This document shows, one piece after another, positions 29,272 to 40,505 of a DNA stretch of 64,000 nt; positions within the stretch are counted from its first letter, which is position 1, and each line of letters starts with the position of its first letter. The notes under the pieces are model-generated. The model ran no database searches and was not told where the DNA came from. It saw nothing but the letters and a program-made list of their open reading frames with translations. Source of the DNA: Paraburkholderia sp. BL23I1N1. GTDB lineage: Bacteria; Pseudomonadota; Gammaproteobacteria; Burkholderiales; Burkholderiaceae. The stretch covers positions 2,914,001-2,978,000 of the forward strand of contig NZ_RAPV01000001.1 in assembly GCF_003610295.1 (NCBI RefSeq). Direction: 5' to 3'. The position numbers and the translations under genes were made by a program.

Positions 29272-32235
29272 TTACAGCGTACGCGCGACTTCGGTAACTT
29301 CGAAGACTTCGAACTGATCGCCTTCGACGATATCGTTGAAGTTCTTGATCGACATACCGCACTCGAAGCCTTGACGGACTTCCTTCACGTCGTCCTTGAA
29401 GCGCTTGAGCGAATCGAGCTCGCCCGTGAAGATGACGACGTTGTTGCGCAGCACGCGCACCGACGAGGAACGCTTGACGAAACCGTCCGTGACCATACAG
29501 CCGGCCACCGCGCCGATCTTCGGTACCTTGAATACCTGACGCACTTCGACCGTACCCGTCACGACTTCGCGCTTCTCCGGTGCCAGCATGCCCGACATCG
29601 CAGCCTTCACTTCATCTACTGCGTCATAGATGATGTTGTAGTAGCGAATATCGACGCCGTTGGTTTCCGCCAGCTTGCGCGCCTGTGCATCCGCACGGGT
29701 GTTGAAGCCGATGATGACCGCCTTCGACGCCGTAGCCAGGTTGACGTCCGACTCGCTGATGCCGCCGACTGCGCCGTGCACGATCTGCACGCGGACTTCG
29801 TCGGTCGACAGCTTGAGCAGCGACTGCACCAAAGCTTCCTGCGAACCTTGCACGTCGGCCTTGACGATGAGCGGCATGTACGCCACTTCGCCTTCGCCCA
29901 TCTGTTCCAGCATGTTCTCGAGCTTCGCGGCCTGTTGCTTGGCCAGCTTGACGTCGCGGAACTTGCCTTGACGGAACAGCGCGACTTCACGCGCCTTGCG
30001 GTCGTCCGGCATGACGATAACTTCTTCGCCTGCTTGCGGCACTTCCGACAGACCTTGAATCTCAACCGGGATCGACGGGCCCGCCGACTTGGTCGGCTTG
30101 CCGGTTTCGTCGAGCATGGCTCGCACGCGACCGTAAGCGCTACCTGCCAGCACCACGTCGCCGCGGTTCAGCGTACCCGACTGGACCAGGATCGTTGCAA
30201 CCGGACCCTTACCCTTATCGAGCTTCGCTTCAATGACGAGACCCTTGGCCGGCGCTTCGACCGGTGCCTTCAGTTCGAGCACTTCGGCTTGCAGCAGCAC
30301 GTTTTCCAGCAGCTCGTCGATACCCGTGCCGGTTTTCGCCGACACCGACACGAACGGCGAATCGCCACCGTATTCTTCCGGCACGACGCCTTCCGCGACG
30401 AGTTCCTGCTTCACGCGCTCCGGATTCGCATCCGGCTTGTCGATCTTGTTGATCGCAACGACGAGCGGCACGCCGCCTGCCTTCGCGTGAGCGATTGCTT
30501 CCTTCGTTTGCGGCATCACGCCGTCGTCGGCTGCAACCACCAGAATCACGATATCGGTTGCCTTCGCACCGCGAGCACGCATGGCCGTAAAGGCTTCGTG
30601 GCCCGGCGTATCGAGGAACGTAATGACACCGCGCGGCGTTTCGACGTGATAGGCGCCGATGTGCTGCGTAATCCCGCCCGCTTCGCCCGCTGCCACCTTG
30701 GCGCGGCGGATGTAGTCGAGCAGCGAGGTCTTGCCGTGGTCGACGTGGCCCATGACCGTGACGACCGGCGGACGCGGCAGTGCTTCTGCGTCCGTGATTT
30801 CGCCTTCGACCAGCATGGCTTCCGGATCGTCCAGCTTGGCCGCAACCGCGTGGTGGCCCAGTTCCTCGACGATGATCATCGCCGTTTCCTGGTCCAGCAT
30901 CTGGTTGATCGTGACCATCTGGCCGAGCTTCATCATCGACTTGATGACTTCCGAGGCCTTCACCGCCATCTTGTGCGCCAGATCGGCGACGGTGATGGTT
31001 TCCGGCACGTGCACTTCACGCACGATCGGTTCGGTCGGTGCCTGGAACGTGGTGTTCTGATCCTGATGCTTGCCGCGACCCTTCGGGCCACCGCGCCAGC
31101 CGCGATCGACGCCGCCGCTCGTATCGCCACGCGTCTTGATGCCGCGGCGCTTCGCTGCGTCGTCTTGCCAGCCGCCCTTACCGCCTCCCGGCTTCTTCTT
31201 GTCGCCAGCCGACGGCGTGGTCGTAGCAGCCGGAGCCGCAGCAACCGGCTTCTTGGCTGCCGGACGCGCCGGTGCTGCGCCTTCCGGACGGGCCGGCTTG
31301 TGCAGCGTGCCCTTGGCTTCCGCCGCCTTGACCGGCTCAGCGGGCTTCGGTGCCGGTTCCGGCGCCTTGACCTGCGCCTTGCGCGGCGTGTTCATCATTT
31401 CGCGAATCGCACGCGCTTCGGCTTCTGCCTTTGCGCGGCGCTTGCTGATTTCTTCCTGCTCGGCGCGCGTTTTCTCGGCGGCCTGACGCGCTGCGTCTTC
31501 CGCTTTCTTCGCTGCTTCGCGTTGTGCCGCGCGTTCTGCCGCGGCACGCTCGTCGTCCTGCTCGCTTTCCTTGGCAACCGCCGGCTCCGCAGCCTTGGCC
31601 GCTACCGGTTCAGCTTTCGCCGCCGGCTGGGCAGCCTGCGCCGGCTTCGCAGCTTGAGCCTGCTCGCGGGCAGCCGCTTCGGCCGCAGCCGCCGCGCGCT
31701 TCTTCGCCGCTTCTTCTTCCGCACGACGGCGCTCGGCTTCAGCAGCCGCTTCGCGCGCCTGACGCTCGGCTTCTTCGCGCTCGAGTTGTTCCTGACGCGC
31801 CTTCAACTCCTGAGCCTGCTTTTCGAGCAGCTCGGCTTCGTGACGAGCTTCCTCTTCACGACGCTGGAGTTCGAGATCGTCGACGTCGGCCTCGGCCACA
31901 TGATTCGATGCATCGCCGCCTTCAGCGGCGGATTCGTCGCGGCGGACGAAAGTGCGCTTCTTACGCACCTCGACCTGAATGGTGCGAGCTTTGCCCGTCG
32001 CGTCGGATTGCTTGATCTCCGACGTATGCCGTTTCGTCAGCGTGATCTTGCGCTTGTCCGCATCAGTCGAGCCGTGAGACTTGCGCAAGTGGTCGAGCAG
32101 ACGCGCCTTGTCCGTTTCGGACAAGCTGTCGTCTTCGCTCGCTTTAGTGACGCCTGCTGCCTGAAGCTGCTCAAGGAGCACGCCTGCAGGCATTTTCAGT
32201 TCCGCGGCAAATTGGGCTACGTTGTTACTCGCCAT
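29272..32235 (-). CDS. infB: Translation initiation factor IF-2
   Basis: GTPase that places initiator tRNA on the 30S subunit. 987 aa, long as usual in beta-proteobacteria. The IF2_N domain is at the start ([20 protein letters not shown]). A highly charged Ala/Glu/Lys-rich linker of about 300 residues follows, then a second IF2_N. The G domain has [15 protein letters not shown] (about 494), [15 protein letters not shown] and NKIDKP. The C-terminal domains end in [11 protein letters not shown]. Between nusA and rbfA. Confidence 0.98.
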   Translation of the reverse strand: MASNNVAQFAAELKMPAGVLLEQLQAAGVTKASEDDSLSETDKARLLDHLRKSHGSTDADKRKITLTKRHTSEIKQSDATGKARTIQVEVRKKRTFVRRDESAAEGGDASNHVAEADVDDLELQRREEEARHEAELLEKQAQELKARQEQLEREEAERQAREAAAEAERRRAEEEAAKKRAAAAAEAAAREQAQAAKPAQAAQPAAKAEPVAAKAAEPAVAKESEQDDERAAAERAAQREAAKKAEDAARQAAEKTRAEQEEISKRRAKAEAEARAIREMMNTPRKAQVKAPEPAPKPAEPVKAAEAKGTLHKPARPEGAAPARPAAKKPVAAAPAATTTPSAGDKKKPGGGKGGWQDDAAKRRGIKTRGDTSGGVDRGWRGGPKGRGKHQDQNTTFQAPTEPIVREVHVPETITVADLAHKMAVKASEVIKSMMKLGQMVTINQMLDQETAMIIVEELGHHAVAAKLDDPEAMLVEGEITDAEALPRPPVVTVMGHVDHGKTSLLDYIRRAKVAAGEAGGITQHIGAYHVETPRGVITFLDTPGHEAFTAMRARGAKATDIVILVVAADDGVMPQTKEAIAHAKAGGVPLVVAINKIDKPDANPERVKQELVAEGVVPEEYGGDSPFVSVSAKTGTGIDELLENVLLQAEVLELKAPVEAPAKGLVIEAKLDKGKGPVATILVQSGTLNRGDVVLAGSAYGRVRAMLDETGKPTKSAGPSIPVEIQGLSEVPQAGEEVIVMPDDRKAREVALFRQGKFRDVKLAKQQAAKLENMLEQMGEGEVAYMPLIVKADVQGSQEALVQSLLKLSTDEVRVQIVHGAVGGISESDVNLATASKAVIIGFNTRADAQARKLAETNGVDIRYYNIIYDAVDEVKAAMSGMLAPEKREVVTGTVEVRQVFKVPKIGAVAGCMVTDGFVKRSSSVRVLRNNVVIFTGELDSLKRFKDDVKEVRQGFECGMSIKNFNDIVEGDQFEVFEVTEVARTL

Positions 32236-32329
32236 TCATTCCTCTTAATGCAAGGACCGATTCCTTGCGGTTAGCATCTTGTCATGCGGCCTAACGGCCG
32301 CGGTCAATTTAGTGCGCCATGGTCATTTC

Positions 32330-33805
32330 TCACTGGAACCAATGTTCACGTGCTTTCATGATCAACGCCTTAGCGGCATCCTCTTCCATTCCGGTCATCT
32401 CGACCAGTTCATCCACAGCCAGCTCGGCGAGTTCGTCGCGCGTCTGGATCTGATGTTCGGCAAGCTTGGCGAGCAGGTCGGCATCCATGCCGTCCAGGCT
32501 CTTCAGGTCAAGGGCAACATTCTCGACCTTTTCCTCATTCGCGATCGCCAACGTCAACAGCGCATCGCGCGAGCGATTACGCAATTCGTGAACGGTGTCT
32601 TCGTCGAATGCTTCGATTTCGAGCATCTCGTTGAGCGGCACATAGGCGATCTCTTCGAGGCTCGTGAAGCCTTCGTCGATCAGGATGTCGGCGACTTCTT
32701 CGTCGACATCGAGACGCGCCATGAACAGGTCACGCAGTACACCGCGTTCCTGATTCTGCTTTTGCGCAGATTCGTCCGGCGTCATGATGTTGATCTGCCA
32801 GCCGGTGAGTTCGCTGGCAAGACGCACGTTCTGGCCGCTACGGCCGATCGCGACCGCCAGTTCGTTTTCGTCTACGACGACGTCCATCGAATGCTTTTCT
32901 TCATCGACGACGATCGACTGGACGGCTGCCGGCGCGAGCGCGCCGATCACAAACTGTGCGGGATCCTCCGACCATAGCACGATGTCGACGTTTTCGCCAC
33001 CAAGCTCATTACGCACGGCCTGTACGCGCGAACCGCGGATACCGACGCAGGTGCCGATCGGATCGATGCGCTTGTCGTAAGCAACCACGCCGATCTTGGC
33101 GCGCACGCCCGGATCGCGGGCCGCCGCCTTGATTTCCAGCAGGCCCTGTTCGATTTCCGGCACTTCCATTTCGAACAGCTTCATCAGGAATTCGGGCGCC
33201 GTACGCGACAACTCGATCTGCGGGCCGCGAGCGGTGCGATCGACTTTCGCGATGTAGGCGCGCACGCGGTCGCCCACGCGCAGATTTTCCTTCGGAATCA
33301 GCTGGTCGCGGCGCAGCAGCGCTTCGACACGGCCGGTTTCGACGATGAAGTTGCCCTTATCCAGGCGCTTCACCGAGCCGGTCATGATGTGCTCGCCGCG
33401 CTCGAGGAAGTCGTTCAGGATCTGCTCGCGTTCAGCGTCGCGCACCTTCTGCAGGATCACCTGCTTGGCAGCCTGTGCGCCGATACGGCCGAATTCGATC
33501 GACGGCACCGGTTCTTCGATGTATTCGTCGAGCTGGATTTCCGGCTTCTGTTCGCGTGCTTCGAACAGCAGAATTTCCTGATCCGGCTCCTGCAGACCGG
33601 CTTCGTCCGGCACCACTTTCCAGCGGCGAAACGTTTCGTGCTCGCCGCTTTCACGGTCGATCTGGACGCGGATGTCCGCGTCTTCTTCGAAGAGTTTCTT
33701 GGAGGCCGAAGCGAGGGCCGCCTCGAGCGCGGCAAATACCACGTCTTTATCGACGTTCTTCTCGCGTGCCAGCGCATCCACCAGCATCAACACTTCGCGA
33801 CTCAT
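32330..33805 (-). CDS. nusA: Transcription elongation/termination factor NusA
   Basis: RNA-polymerase-bound factor for pausing, termination and antitermination. 491 aa. The N-terminal domain ([24 protein letters not shown]), S1 domain ([20 protein letters not shown]), KH domains ([27 protein letters not shown] and [22 protein letters not shown]) and two C-terminal acidic repeats ([26 protein letters not shown] and similar) are seen. The ATG overlaps the rimP stop (ATGA), implying coupling. Confidence 0.98.
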   Translation of the reverse strand: MSREVLMLVDALAREKNVDKDVVFAALEAALASASKKLFEEDADIRVQIDRESGEHETFRRWKVVPDEAGLQEPDQEILLFEAREQKPEIQLDEYIEEPVPSIEFGRIGAQAAKQVILQKVRDAEREQILNDFLERGEHIMTGSVKRLDKGNFIVETGRVEALLRRDQLIPKENLRVGDRVRAYIAKVDRTARGPQIELSRTAPEFLMKLFEMEVPEIEQGLLEIKAAARDPGVRAKIGVVAYDKRIDPIGTCVGIRGSRVQAVRNELGGENVDIVLWSEDPAQFVIGALAPAAVQSIVVDEEKHSMDVVVDENELAVAIGRSGQNVRLASELTGWQINIMTPDESAQKQNQERGVLRDLFMARLDVDEEVADILIDEGFTSLEEIAYVPLNEMLEIEAFDEDTVHELRNRSRDALLTLAIANEEKVENVALDLKSLDGMDADLLAKLAEHQIQTRDELAELAVDELVEMTGMEEDAAKALIMKAREHWFQ

Positions 33806-34260
33806 TGTTTGCGGCTCCTAAAGTCAACTTTCGGAACGAGGCGTGCCTTATCGATATCCGCGACGGTGAAATCGAGCATCGCGGCGCCTTCCTTCCCTTC
33901 AAATTCCAGACCGATCGTCTCGCCTTGCGGAGCATGCAGAATGCCCCGGTACGATTTCCGTCCGTCCAATGGCTTTTTCAATGTGATTACCACTTCGCTG
34001 CCTGCGAAGCGTTCAAAATCCGCCAGTTTTTTCAGCGGGCGATCGAGACCCGGCGACGACACTTCAAGCCGCTCGTATTCGATATTTTCGACCGTCAGAA
34101 CGTGCTGGAGCTGACGCGTGACTTTCTCGCAGTCTTCGATCGCGATGCCGGCCGGCTGGTCGATATAAATACACAACATGCCGCGCCCGGTGCGCTCGAG
34201 ATCGACGAGCTCGTAGCCGAGTCCCACGACCGTGGTTTCAATCAGTTCCGTCAGTTGCAC
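33802..34260 (-). CDS. rimP: Ribosome maturation factor RimP
   Basis: Required for 30S maturation. 152 aa from a GTG start at 34260 ([22 protein letters not shown]), which has GAGGG just upstream and matches the family start. The 43-codon upstream extension looks non-coding. Signatures: [27 protein letters not shown] and [26 protein letters not shown]. First gene of rimP-nusA-infB; the stop overlaps nusA. Confidence 0.95.
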   Translation of the reverse strand: MQLTELIETTVVGLGYELVDLERTGRGMLCIYIDQPAGIAIEDCEKVTRQLQHVLTVENIEYERLEVSSPGLDRPLKKLADFERFAGSEVVITLKKPLDGRKSYRGILHAPQGETIGLEFEGKEGAAMLDFTVADIDKARLVPKVDFRSRKQ

Positions 34261-34387
34261 AGTGCCCTCTAAGATGTTCGCGCGGCGAGACCTGCCGGGT
34301 TTATCTGCAAACACCAATGCGGGCCGCGCGCCAAGCCGGCGCACGTTCGTGCTACCCGAGATGCCGAACCACTGAGAACTGATCGGC

Positions 34388-34412
34388 AAAAAAAAATGGG
34401 CTAAACGCCCAT
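34388..34412 (-). terminator. Intrinsic terminator/attenuator upstream of rimP
   Basis: On the minus strand ATGGGC...GCCCAT (loop GTTTA) is followed by eight or nine T residues (34396-34388). It lies 128 bases upstream of the rimP start and about 380 bases after rluB, and just downstream of a good promoter, so it is placed to attenuate rimP-nusA-infB or to end a short RNA. Confidence 0.8.
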
Positions 34413-34793
34413 CATCTTATTACCGGTGGTCGCACCTGAGCCGCACATGAAAAGCCGCACGCCCAGCGACTTCGCGATTGTAGCCATTTTTCGGGACAAA
34501 CGCAAACCGCAGAACGCCGCGCGAAGCGCATTTCCGCTTGATTTCATGGGAATCTTTCGACGATATGGCGGCGCTTCGGGCCTTTTGCAAGGCGGCTTGC
34601 GCCGCCCCAGGTCCGCACCGGACACGCGGGGCAAGGAAACTCTGCCCCTACTTATGCACACGCCGCGGTTTTATGCATTACATGAAACCTGCGATGAAAC
34701 CCACGGCGCTCGTCGATCGATTTTGACGGTGGCAAAGCGTAAATCGTTGAAAAACGATCAACAGCCGACCGTCATGCTGACGTCTTTTGCAGC
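34390..34793. promoter_or_regulatory. rluB-rimP intergenic region
   Basis: About 400 bases without a supported protein gene. It contains the terminator at 34388-34412 and the promoter at 34477-34505. A minus-strand frame ending inside the terminator stem (last residues [14 protein letters not shown], stop near 34402) could be a leader peptide; its upstream Met codons and Shine-Dalgarno are not convincing. Confidence 0.5.
34477..34505 (-). promoter_or_regulatory. Candidate sigma-70 promoter for rimP-nusA-infB leader
   Basis: On the minus strand TTGCGT and TACAAT (34482-34477) are separated by 17 bases. Transcription would begin near 34470 and meet the terminator at about +60 to +82. Confidence 0.55.
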
Positions 34794-36716
34794 TTAACGA
34801 CCACGCGTGCGACCGCGCGGCGCGCCACCACCACGATTGGCGCCGCCTGTACCAGCGTTGCCGCCACCGGCGCGGTTGGCATTACCGCCGCGATTGCCGC
34901 CCGGCCCGCGGCCACCGCCGCCGCCCGGATTGCCGCCGGGGCCGCCGGCACGCTTGCCGCCGCCCGCCGCGCGGTTGCCATTGCCCGACGGCGCGCGATT
35001 GCCGTCGACGTCACGGCCGCCACGCGGGCCAGACGCAGCGCCACCGCCGCTCATCGGCCCACTGAAGCCACCGGCGCCACGGCCAGCGCCGCGATTGCCA
35101 TAGCCGCCACCGCCACCAAAACCGCCACCCGCGCCACCACCCGCACCGCCGCCGAAGCCGCCACCCGCCGCCCCGCGACGGCCTTGACCGCGCGGCGGCT
35201 GCTGATCGAAGCGGCCATGCGACATCAACACGGGTTCGCGGCTGATGAAGCCCATCGAGGTTTGCATCGGATCCGGCTGCTTGCGCTCCGGCGCCTCTCT
35301 GCGGCCGCCCTTTTCTTCCGACGGCGCCTTCAGACCGACCGACGCCATCAGCGCGCGCACCTGATTGTCTTCGAGTTCTTCCCAGCGGCCGCGCTTCAAG
35401 CCCTTCGGCAGCGAAATCGGGCCGTGACGCGTGCGGATCAGGCGGCTGACCATCAGGCCGGCTGCCTCGAACATGCGACGCACTTCACGGTTACGCCCTT
35501 CGGCGAGCGCGACGTGATACCAATGATTGGTGCCCTCGCCGCCGCCATCGCGGATGCGCAGGAAATTCGCCGGGCCGTCTTCCAGCTCGACGCCATGCAA
35601 AAGCTTCTGACGCATGCCTTCGGCCAGTTCGCCGACCACGCGCACCGCATATTCACGCTCGACGCTGTAACGCGGATGCATGAAACGGTTTGCCAGATCG
35701 CCCGAGGTGGTCAGCATCAGCAGACCTTCGGTGTTGAAGTCGAGGCGGCCAACCGCAAGCCACTTGGCGGTCTTCATGGGCGGCAACTTATCGAACACCG
35801 ACGGACGGCCTTCCGGATCGGCATGGCTGACGATTTCGCCGGTCGGTTTGTGATACAGCAGCACGCGCGGCGGCTTGTTGGCCAGCTTGCGCTTGACCGG
35901 CTTGCCGTTGATGCGGACCTGGTCGGTCGGCATGATGCGCTGGCCGATGTGAGCCGGCTCACCGTTCACCGACACGCGGCCGGCAACGATCAATTCTTCC
36001 ATGTCGCGGCGCGAGCCCATGCCGGCTTCGGCCAGCACTTTGTGCAGCTTCGGCGCGTCGTCGTCCGCGGCGAGGACCCGCTTGGGCGCGGCCGGCTTGC
36101 CACGGCGCAGCATCGGGGCGCGCACGCCGCCGGTGGCGCTGTTGTCCGCATCGAATGCGGGCGAGGTGACGTATGAGAACAGGTCGTCCGGGGTCGCTTC
36201 GGTTGCGACTGCCACCGGTGCTTCGCCACCCCGGCGATCCTGACGCCGACCGCCTTCGCGCGGTTGACGCTCGCGAGGCGCGCCATCGCGCTGCCCTTCA
36301 CGTTGACCTTCGCGAGGTCCGCCTTCGCGGGGAGCGCCTTCACGCTGACCGCCCTCGCGCTTCGCGCCGCCCGCATTGCGGCGCGGGCCCTGGCCCTTGG
36401 CGCCGGCATCCTTGCGCGGCATGCGCACCTGCGCGACCACCTCGCCGTCCGGCGGCGTTTCGGTGACGACCGGCGCTCCTTGCGCGGGCGCGCCTTCGGC
36501 GCCCTTCGTCTTCGCGCCGGCACGGCGCCGTGCGATCAGGCTGCGCGGTCCGCGACGCAGGCCGCGGCGCGGACGGTCTTCGCCGTCTGCTTCCGTGGCC
36601 TGCGCCGGGCGCTCGCCCTCGCCTGCCGACGCTTGCGTGGTGCGCGCTTCGTCGGCGCGTGCCGACGGCACGGCGCGCTCGGATTCGGACGAATCGGTGT
36701 CGTGGGTATGTGTCAA
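34794..36716 (-). CDS. rluB: 23S rRNA pseudouridine synthase, RluB-type, with long disordered tails
   Basis: Predicted to make pseudouridine 2605 in 23S rRNA. 640 aa. The catalytic core is central: S4 domain ([26 protein letters not shown]), [20 protein letters not shown] and the catalytic Asp in [15 protein letters not shown] (about 325), then [15 protein letters not shown]. The N-terminal ~200 residues are Arg/Gly/Glu-rich and the C-terminal ~130 are almost only Gly/Arg/Ala/Asn (RGG-like). The core is similar in length to RluB; the tails are extra. Confidence 0.93.
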   Translation of the reverse strand: MTHTHDTDSSESERAVPSARADEARTTQASAGEGERPAQATEADGEDRPRRGLRRGPRSLIARRRAGAKTKGAEGAPAQGAPVVTETPPDGEVVAQVRMPRKDAGAKGQGPRRNAGGAKREGGQREGAPREGGPREGQREGQRDGAPRERQPREGGRRQDRRGGEAPVAVATEATPDDLFSYVTSPAFDADNSATGGVRAPMLRRGKPAAPKRVLAADDDAPKLHKVLAEAGMGSRRDMEELIVAGRVSVNGEPAHIGQRIMPTDQVRINGKPVKRKLANKPPRVLLYHKPTGEIVSHADPEGRPSVFDKLPPMKTAKWLAVGRLDFNTEGLLMLTTSGDLANRFMHPRYSVEREYAVRVVGELAEGMRQKLLHGVELEDGPANFLRIRDGGGEGTNHWYHVALAEGRNREVRRMFEAAGLMVSRLIRTRHGPISLPKGLKRGRWEELEDNQVRALMASVGLKAPSEEKGGRREAPERKQPDPMQTSMGFISREPVLMSHGRFDQQPPRGQGRRGAAGGGFGGGAGGGAGGGFGGGGGYGNRGAGRGAGGFSGPMSGGGAASGPRGGRDVDGNRAPSGNGNRAAGGGKRAGGPGGNPGGGGGRGPGGNRGGNANRAGGGNAGTGGANRGGGAPRGRTRGR

Positions 36717-36741
36717 AACAACCTCAAAATGTCAGGTCGCG

Positions 36742-36760
36742 CACGCCCATTGCGGGCGTG
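36742..36760. repeat. Hairpin just upstream of rluB
   Basis: CACGCCC (36742-36748) and GGGCGTG (36754-36760) form a 7-bp stem about 26 bases before the rluB ATG, in the 63-base scpB-rluB gap. There is no downstream T-run on the minus strand, so it is not a terminator there. Confidence 0.4.
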
Positions 36761-36779
36761 GCAAAAAAGTTCGGTTACG

Positions 36780-37868
36780 TCAGGCGCTGCGCGACTCGGG
36801 TTCGTCGTCGGTCAGAATGCCTGCGTCCTGCGCGGCATCGCGACGATCCTCAGGATCGCCGTGCGCCGCCGTGGTCGGGTTCGGCTCGGCGGCGTGCTCC
36901 GTATCGCGGAGTACGCCCGAGTCGTGCGCGGGTATTGCCGGATCGGCCTGGGAGACCGGATCGTGATTCAGTGCGGGCTCGGCAGCGCCGGCCTGCGGTA
37001 CATCATTTGCCGTTTCGGCATGTTCCTGTGCGGCCGGGACTTCAGCGGCATCCTGATGCGGCTCGGGTGCCGGCGCGACGTTCGTGGCGCCATGCGCGGC
37101 CTCGGCGAGTTCAGTTGCCTCGCTTGATTCGGCTGCCCCGCTCGCTTCAGTCGACTCCGCGTGCTGCGCCTGATCGACCGGCGCCTGGTGCTCTTCGGCG
37201 TATTCGCCGCCGATTTCCGTTCCTGCCGACTCGCCCGCGGCGGCATCCACCTGCTCTGCGGGCGCGCTCTCTTCGCCGGAAGCCAACGCCTGCACGGCTT
37301 CGACCTCGGAAAATTCGATCGCATGCTGACCGAGCAGATCCGCGTTCAGCTGCGCCGACGGATCGGCGAGCGGCGGCAACTCGTCGAGCGCCTTCAAACC
37401 GAGGTCGTCGAGAAACTGCCGCGTGGTCGCGTAGAGCGCCGGACGGCCTGGCACATCACGATGGCCGATCACCTCGATCCAGCCCCGATCCTCGAGTTGC
37501 TTGACGACCTGCGTGTTCACCGTGACGCCGCGAATCTCTTCGATATCGCCGCGCGTGACCGGTTGCCTGTACGCGATGATCGCAAGCGTCTCGAGTACCG
37601 CGCGCGAATATTTCGGCGGCTTCTCAGGATGCAAACGATCCAGGTACGAACGCATCGCGGGCTTGCTTTGAAATCGCCAGCCCGATGCCAGCCCGACCAG
37701 CTCCACACCGCGCCCAGACCAATCCTGCTTGAGGTCTTCGAGCAAATTCCGGACAGTGTCTGCCGACACGCCGTCGGCAAAGAGCTTGCGCAAATCGCCG
37801 AGCTTTAACGGCTCCTGCGCGCAGATCAAGGCAGTCTCGAGGACGATCTTCGCCTCTTGGGTATTCAT
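36780..37868 (-). CDS. scpB: Segregation and condensation protein ScpB
   Basis: Kleisin-associated winged-helix protein of the SMC-ScpAB complex. 362 aa. Residues 1-180 are typical: [72 protein letters not shown] is read in pieces, and [18 protein letters not shown]. The last ~180 residues are an acidic Ala/Glu/Pro-rich tail not found in short ScpB proteins. scpA is not in the window. Upstream of rluB, same strand. Confidence 0.95.
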   Translation of the reverse strand: MNTQEAKIVLETALICAQEPLKLGDLRKLFADGVSADTVRNLLEDLKQDWSGRGVELVGLASGWRFQSKPAMRSYLDRLHPEKPPKYSRAVLETLAIIAYRQPVTRGDIEEIRGVTVNTQVVKQLEDRGWIEVIGHRDVPGRPALYATTRQFLDDLGLKALDELPPLADPSAQLNADLLGQHAIEFSEVEAVQALASGEESAPAEQVDAAAGESAGTEIGGEYAEEHQAPVDQAQHAESTEASGAAESSEATELAEAAHGATNVAPAPEPHQDAAEVPAAQEHAETANDVPQAGAAEPALNHDPVSQADPAIPAHDSGVLRDTEHAAEPNPTTAAHGDPEDRRDAAQDAGILTDDEPESRSA

Positions 37869-38229
37869 GCAGCTAGGTCAGACCCTGTGGTCAAAGAACC
37901 GGATCAAACAGACGATGTGGAACTGAAGACGCGCTCGCCCGATTCTGATCGGTCATATTGATGGGAGCACGCACCGGGGGGAGGCGAAACAGGCAATCGA
38001 GCCAAACCCAGCCGGACGGAGCAGCGATATTCCTGAAAGGAATCGCGTGACTGAGCGCCATATTACGCAAAAACAATCGGTGCGTAAAGACGAAATCCCC
38101 GGCGCATTTTTCAGTTATGCCTCAACGCGCCTGCGTAAAAGGAAAAGCTGGCGGAAATGGACGGGAATCGGACCGGTTTGGCCCCTCAATCGCGCATTAA
38201 ACCGGGCTACCTGCCCGTTGCGCCACTGC
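37869..38229. other. Intergenic region between aminotransferase gene and scpB
   Basis: 361 bases. Short frames present here show no convincing start or similarity. It is likely to hold the scpB promoter, but none is clear enough to place. Confidence 0.3.
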
Positions 38230-39459
38230 TCAATACGCGCCGTGTCGAACCAGGAACCGCTTCAGGCGCTCAACACCTGCGTCGAGCCTGGCCGTGTCGC
38301 AGGCATAGCACCAGCGCACAAAACCCTCGCCTTGCGGCCCAAATGCGCTGCCGGGCGCCACCCCCAAGCCCACTTCGCGCACCATGGCCTTGCATAGCTC
38401 GAGACTGCGCGACGCACCCGGCATCGAAAAAAACAGATACATCGCGCCCGGCGGCGCTTTCACGTCGACGCCCGGCACCGTGGACAGCGCATGCACCAGA
38501 TGGTCGCGCGATGCCTTCAGGTCGAGCACCAGCTCCTGCGTAAAGCGCTCGCCCTGCTGAACGGCCGCGATGCCCGCCTGCTGGACGAAATCAGGCGCGC
38601 ACGACGTGTTGTATTCGACCAGCTTGCCGAGATCGTCCATCAGCGAGGCCGGCGCGACGATCCAGCCGAGCCGCCAGCCGGTCATCAGCCACGCCTTGGA
38701 AAACGAGTTCACGCAGATCATGCGCTCGTCGCGCGAGGCCAGATCGAGAAACGACGGCGCCGTGCGCGAGTGGGCGCCGCGCGCAGCAGGATCGGAACCG
38801 GCGTCGGCATAATAAAGACGTTCGTAGACTTCGTCGGCGACGATCCAGATGCCGTGGCGACGGCAATGCGCCAGCACGGCGCGCTGCTCGTCGCGGCTCA
38901 TCACCCAGCCGGTCGGATTGTTCGGCGAGTTGATCAGCAGCATCTTCGTGTCCGGCGTTAACGCTGCCAGCAGTTGCTCAAGATCGAGTTGCCAGCCGCG
39001 TTCGCCGTAGCCCAGCGCGACGGTGTCCACATGCGCGCCCAGAATCTTGGGAATTTCGACCAGATTCGGCCACAACGGCGTGACCGCGACGACACGGTCA
39101 CCCGCGCCCACGACCAGCTGCGCGGCCAGCATCAGCGCGTTGACACCGGCGCTCGTCACCGCGATGTGATCGGGCGATGTCGTCCCGTGCAACGCGCTGA
39201 CGTAGTCCGCGAGCGCCGCGCGCAGCGGCGCAATGCCGAGGTTATGCGTATAGAAGGTCGCGCCGGCGGCCAAGGCGGCGCTGGCGGCGTCGCGGATGAA
39301 GGCCGGCGTCACCCGGTCAGACTCGCCAAACCAGAACGGCAGCACGTCGGCGACACCGAAACCGGCATTCGCGACTTCACGAATCTGCGAAGGACGCAGT
39401 GCGCGCACGGCATCGCGCGCGTTGGGGATGGAGGGCACAGGCAGATCCGATTCGCTCAT
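38230..39459 (-). CDS. PLP-dependent aminotransferase (class I/II)
   Basis: Fold-type I aminotransferase of unknown substrate. 409 aa. PLP features: TSAGVNALMLAAQ, SPNNPTGWVMSRDE, IVADEVYERLYY, and the Schiff-base lysine in NSFSKAWLMTGWRLGW. C-terminal PPGAMYLFFSMPG and the Arg of GFVRWCYA bind the carboxylate in relatives. ATG at 39459 follows GGAAG; the codon before it is TTG. Next to a LysR gene on the same strand, which may regulate elsewhere. No biosynthetic partner genes adjoin it. Confidence 0.9.
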   Translation of the reverse strand: MSESDLPVPSIPNARDAVRALRPSQIREVANAGFGVADVLPFWFGESDRVTPAFIRDAASAALAAGATFYTHNLGIAPLRAALADYVSALHGTTSPDHIAVTSAGVNALMLAAQLVVGAGDRVVAVTPLWPNLVEIPKILGAHVDTVALGYGERGWQLDLEQLLAALTPDTKMLLINSPNNPTGWVMSRDEQRAVLAHCRRHGIWIVADEVYERLYYADAGSDPAARGAHSRTAPSFLDLASRDERMICVNSFSKAWLMTGWRLGWIVAPASLMDDLGKLVEYNTSCAPDFVQQAGIAAVQQGERFTQELVLDLKASRDHLVHALSTVPGVDVKAPPGAMYLFFSMPGASRSLELCKAMVREVGLGVAPGSAFGPQGEGFVRWCYACDTARLDAGVERLKRFLVRHGAY

Positions 39460-39602
39460 CAAGGCTTCCAGACGGGTGATGGCCGGTTAATCGACGGGTA
39501 ACGGCTAAAGGTTGACGCTTGGGGAAGGCGACAGTTTAGCGCGGCGCCTGTTTTTGGAACGGCGAAGTGCAGTCACCGGATGAAGAAGCCGCGCCCAGTT
39601 CA

Positions 39603-40505
39603 TCAGCCCAGATCCTCCGCCCGCCCCGGCAATTGACGAATCAGGCCCCACACTGCCTCCGCCGCCGGCGACAGCGAGCGGTCGCGCCTCCGCACCAGTT
39701 CGACCGTGCGCTCGGCGCGCGGCACGAGTGGCCGCGCCACCAGCGAGGCGCCCGCCGGCAACGGCAGCGCCAGCCAGGGCAGCACGCTTATGCCGACACC
39801 CGCCTCGACCAGCCCAAAAACGGTCGCGGAATGCCCCAACTCCTGCACCACGGTGGCGCTCACGCCGTACTCCTGCATCACGGCGTCGATGATCGGCCGG
39901 CTGCCTGACGCGTAATCGAGCATGACGAGCTGCTCGCCATCCAGGTCGGTCCATGCCACCCGCTCCTGCGCCGCCAAGGGGTGGTCATCGCGCGAAACGA
40001 CGCAAAACGAGTCCGTCATGAGCGATTCGCTGAGCAGGTCGTCGGCGGAAAACGGGCCGATGATCACGCCGAAATCGACTTCGCCCGACTTCACCTTGCG
40101 CACCACATCGCTTTGCACGTCATCGCGCAGACCCAGGGTGATGTAGGGAAACTGGCGTCCGCATGACGACACCACGCGGGGCATCAGCCGGCAGGCGATC
40201 GTCGGGCTCGCGGCCACCACGACGCGCCCGCGGCGCTGTTCGCCAATTTCGCGGATCTCGCGCAAGGCGTCGTCCAGATCCGTCAGCAGACGTGACACGC
40301 TCGATACCAGGTTGCCGCCGACATCCGTGAGCTGCACCTCGCGCGTGGTGCGGTCGATCAGCTTCAGGCCGATTTCCCCCTCCAGTTCGCGGACGCAGCG
40401 ACTGACCGCCGATTGCGTCAGGCCGATCTCATCGCCGGCCCGGCTGAAGCTCTGCAAACGGGCGACCTCAATGAAAACCCTTAGCTGGCGCAGCGTCACA
40501 TTCAT
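39603..40505 (-). CDS. LysR family transcriptional regulator
   Basis: 300 aa. N-terminal winged helix (LRQLRVFIEVARLQSFSRAGDEIGLTQSAVSRCVRELEGEIGLKL in parts) and the C-terminal periplasmic-binding-like effector domain (RVVVAASPTIACRLMPRVV ... GVGISVLPWLALPL). The effector is unknown. Upstream of the aminotransferase gene with a 143-base gap, and divergent from the DUF4096 gene at 40911 across 405 bases. Confidence 0.94.
   Translation of the reverse strand: MNVTLRQLRVFIEVARLQSFSRAGDEIGLTQSAVSRCVRELEGEIGLKLIDRTTREVQLTDVGGNLVSSVSRLLTDLDDALREIREIGEQRRGRVVVAASPTIACRLMPRVVSSCGRQFPYITLGLRDDVQSDVVRKVKSGEVDFGVIIGPFSADDLLSESLMTDSFCVVSRDDHPLAAQERVAWTDLDGEQLVMLDYASGSRPIIDAVMQEYGVSATVVQELGHSATVFGLVEAGVGISVLPWLALPLPAGASLVARPLVPRAERTVELVRRRDRSLSPAAEAVWGLIRQLPGRAEDLG

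Noticed and set aside
29116..32274. 1052-residue plus-strand ORF opposite infB
   Set aside because: It is an antisense frame of a GC3-rich gene. Its composition (His, Arg, Phe-rich) and lack of any motif show it is a shadow of IF-2.
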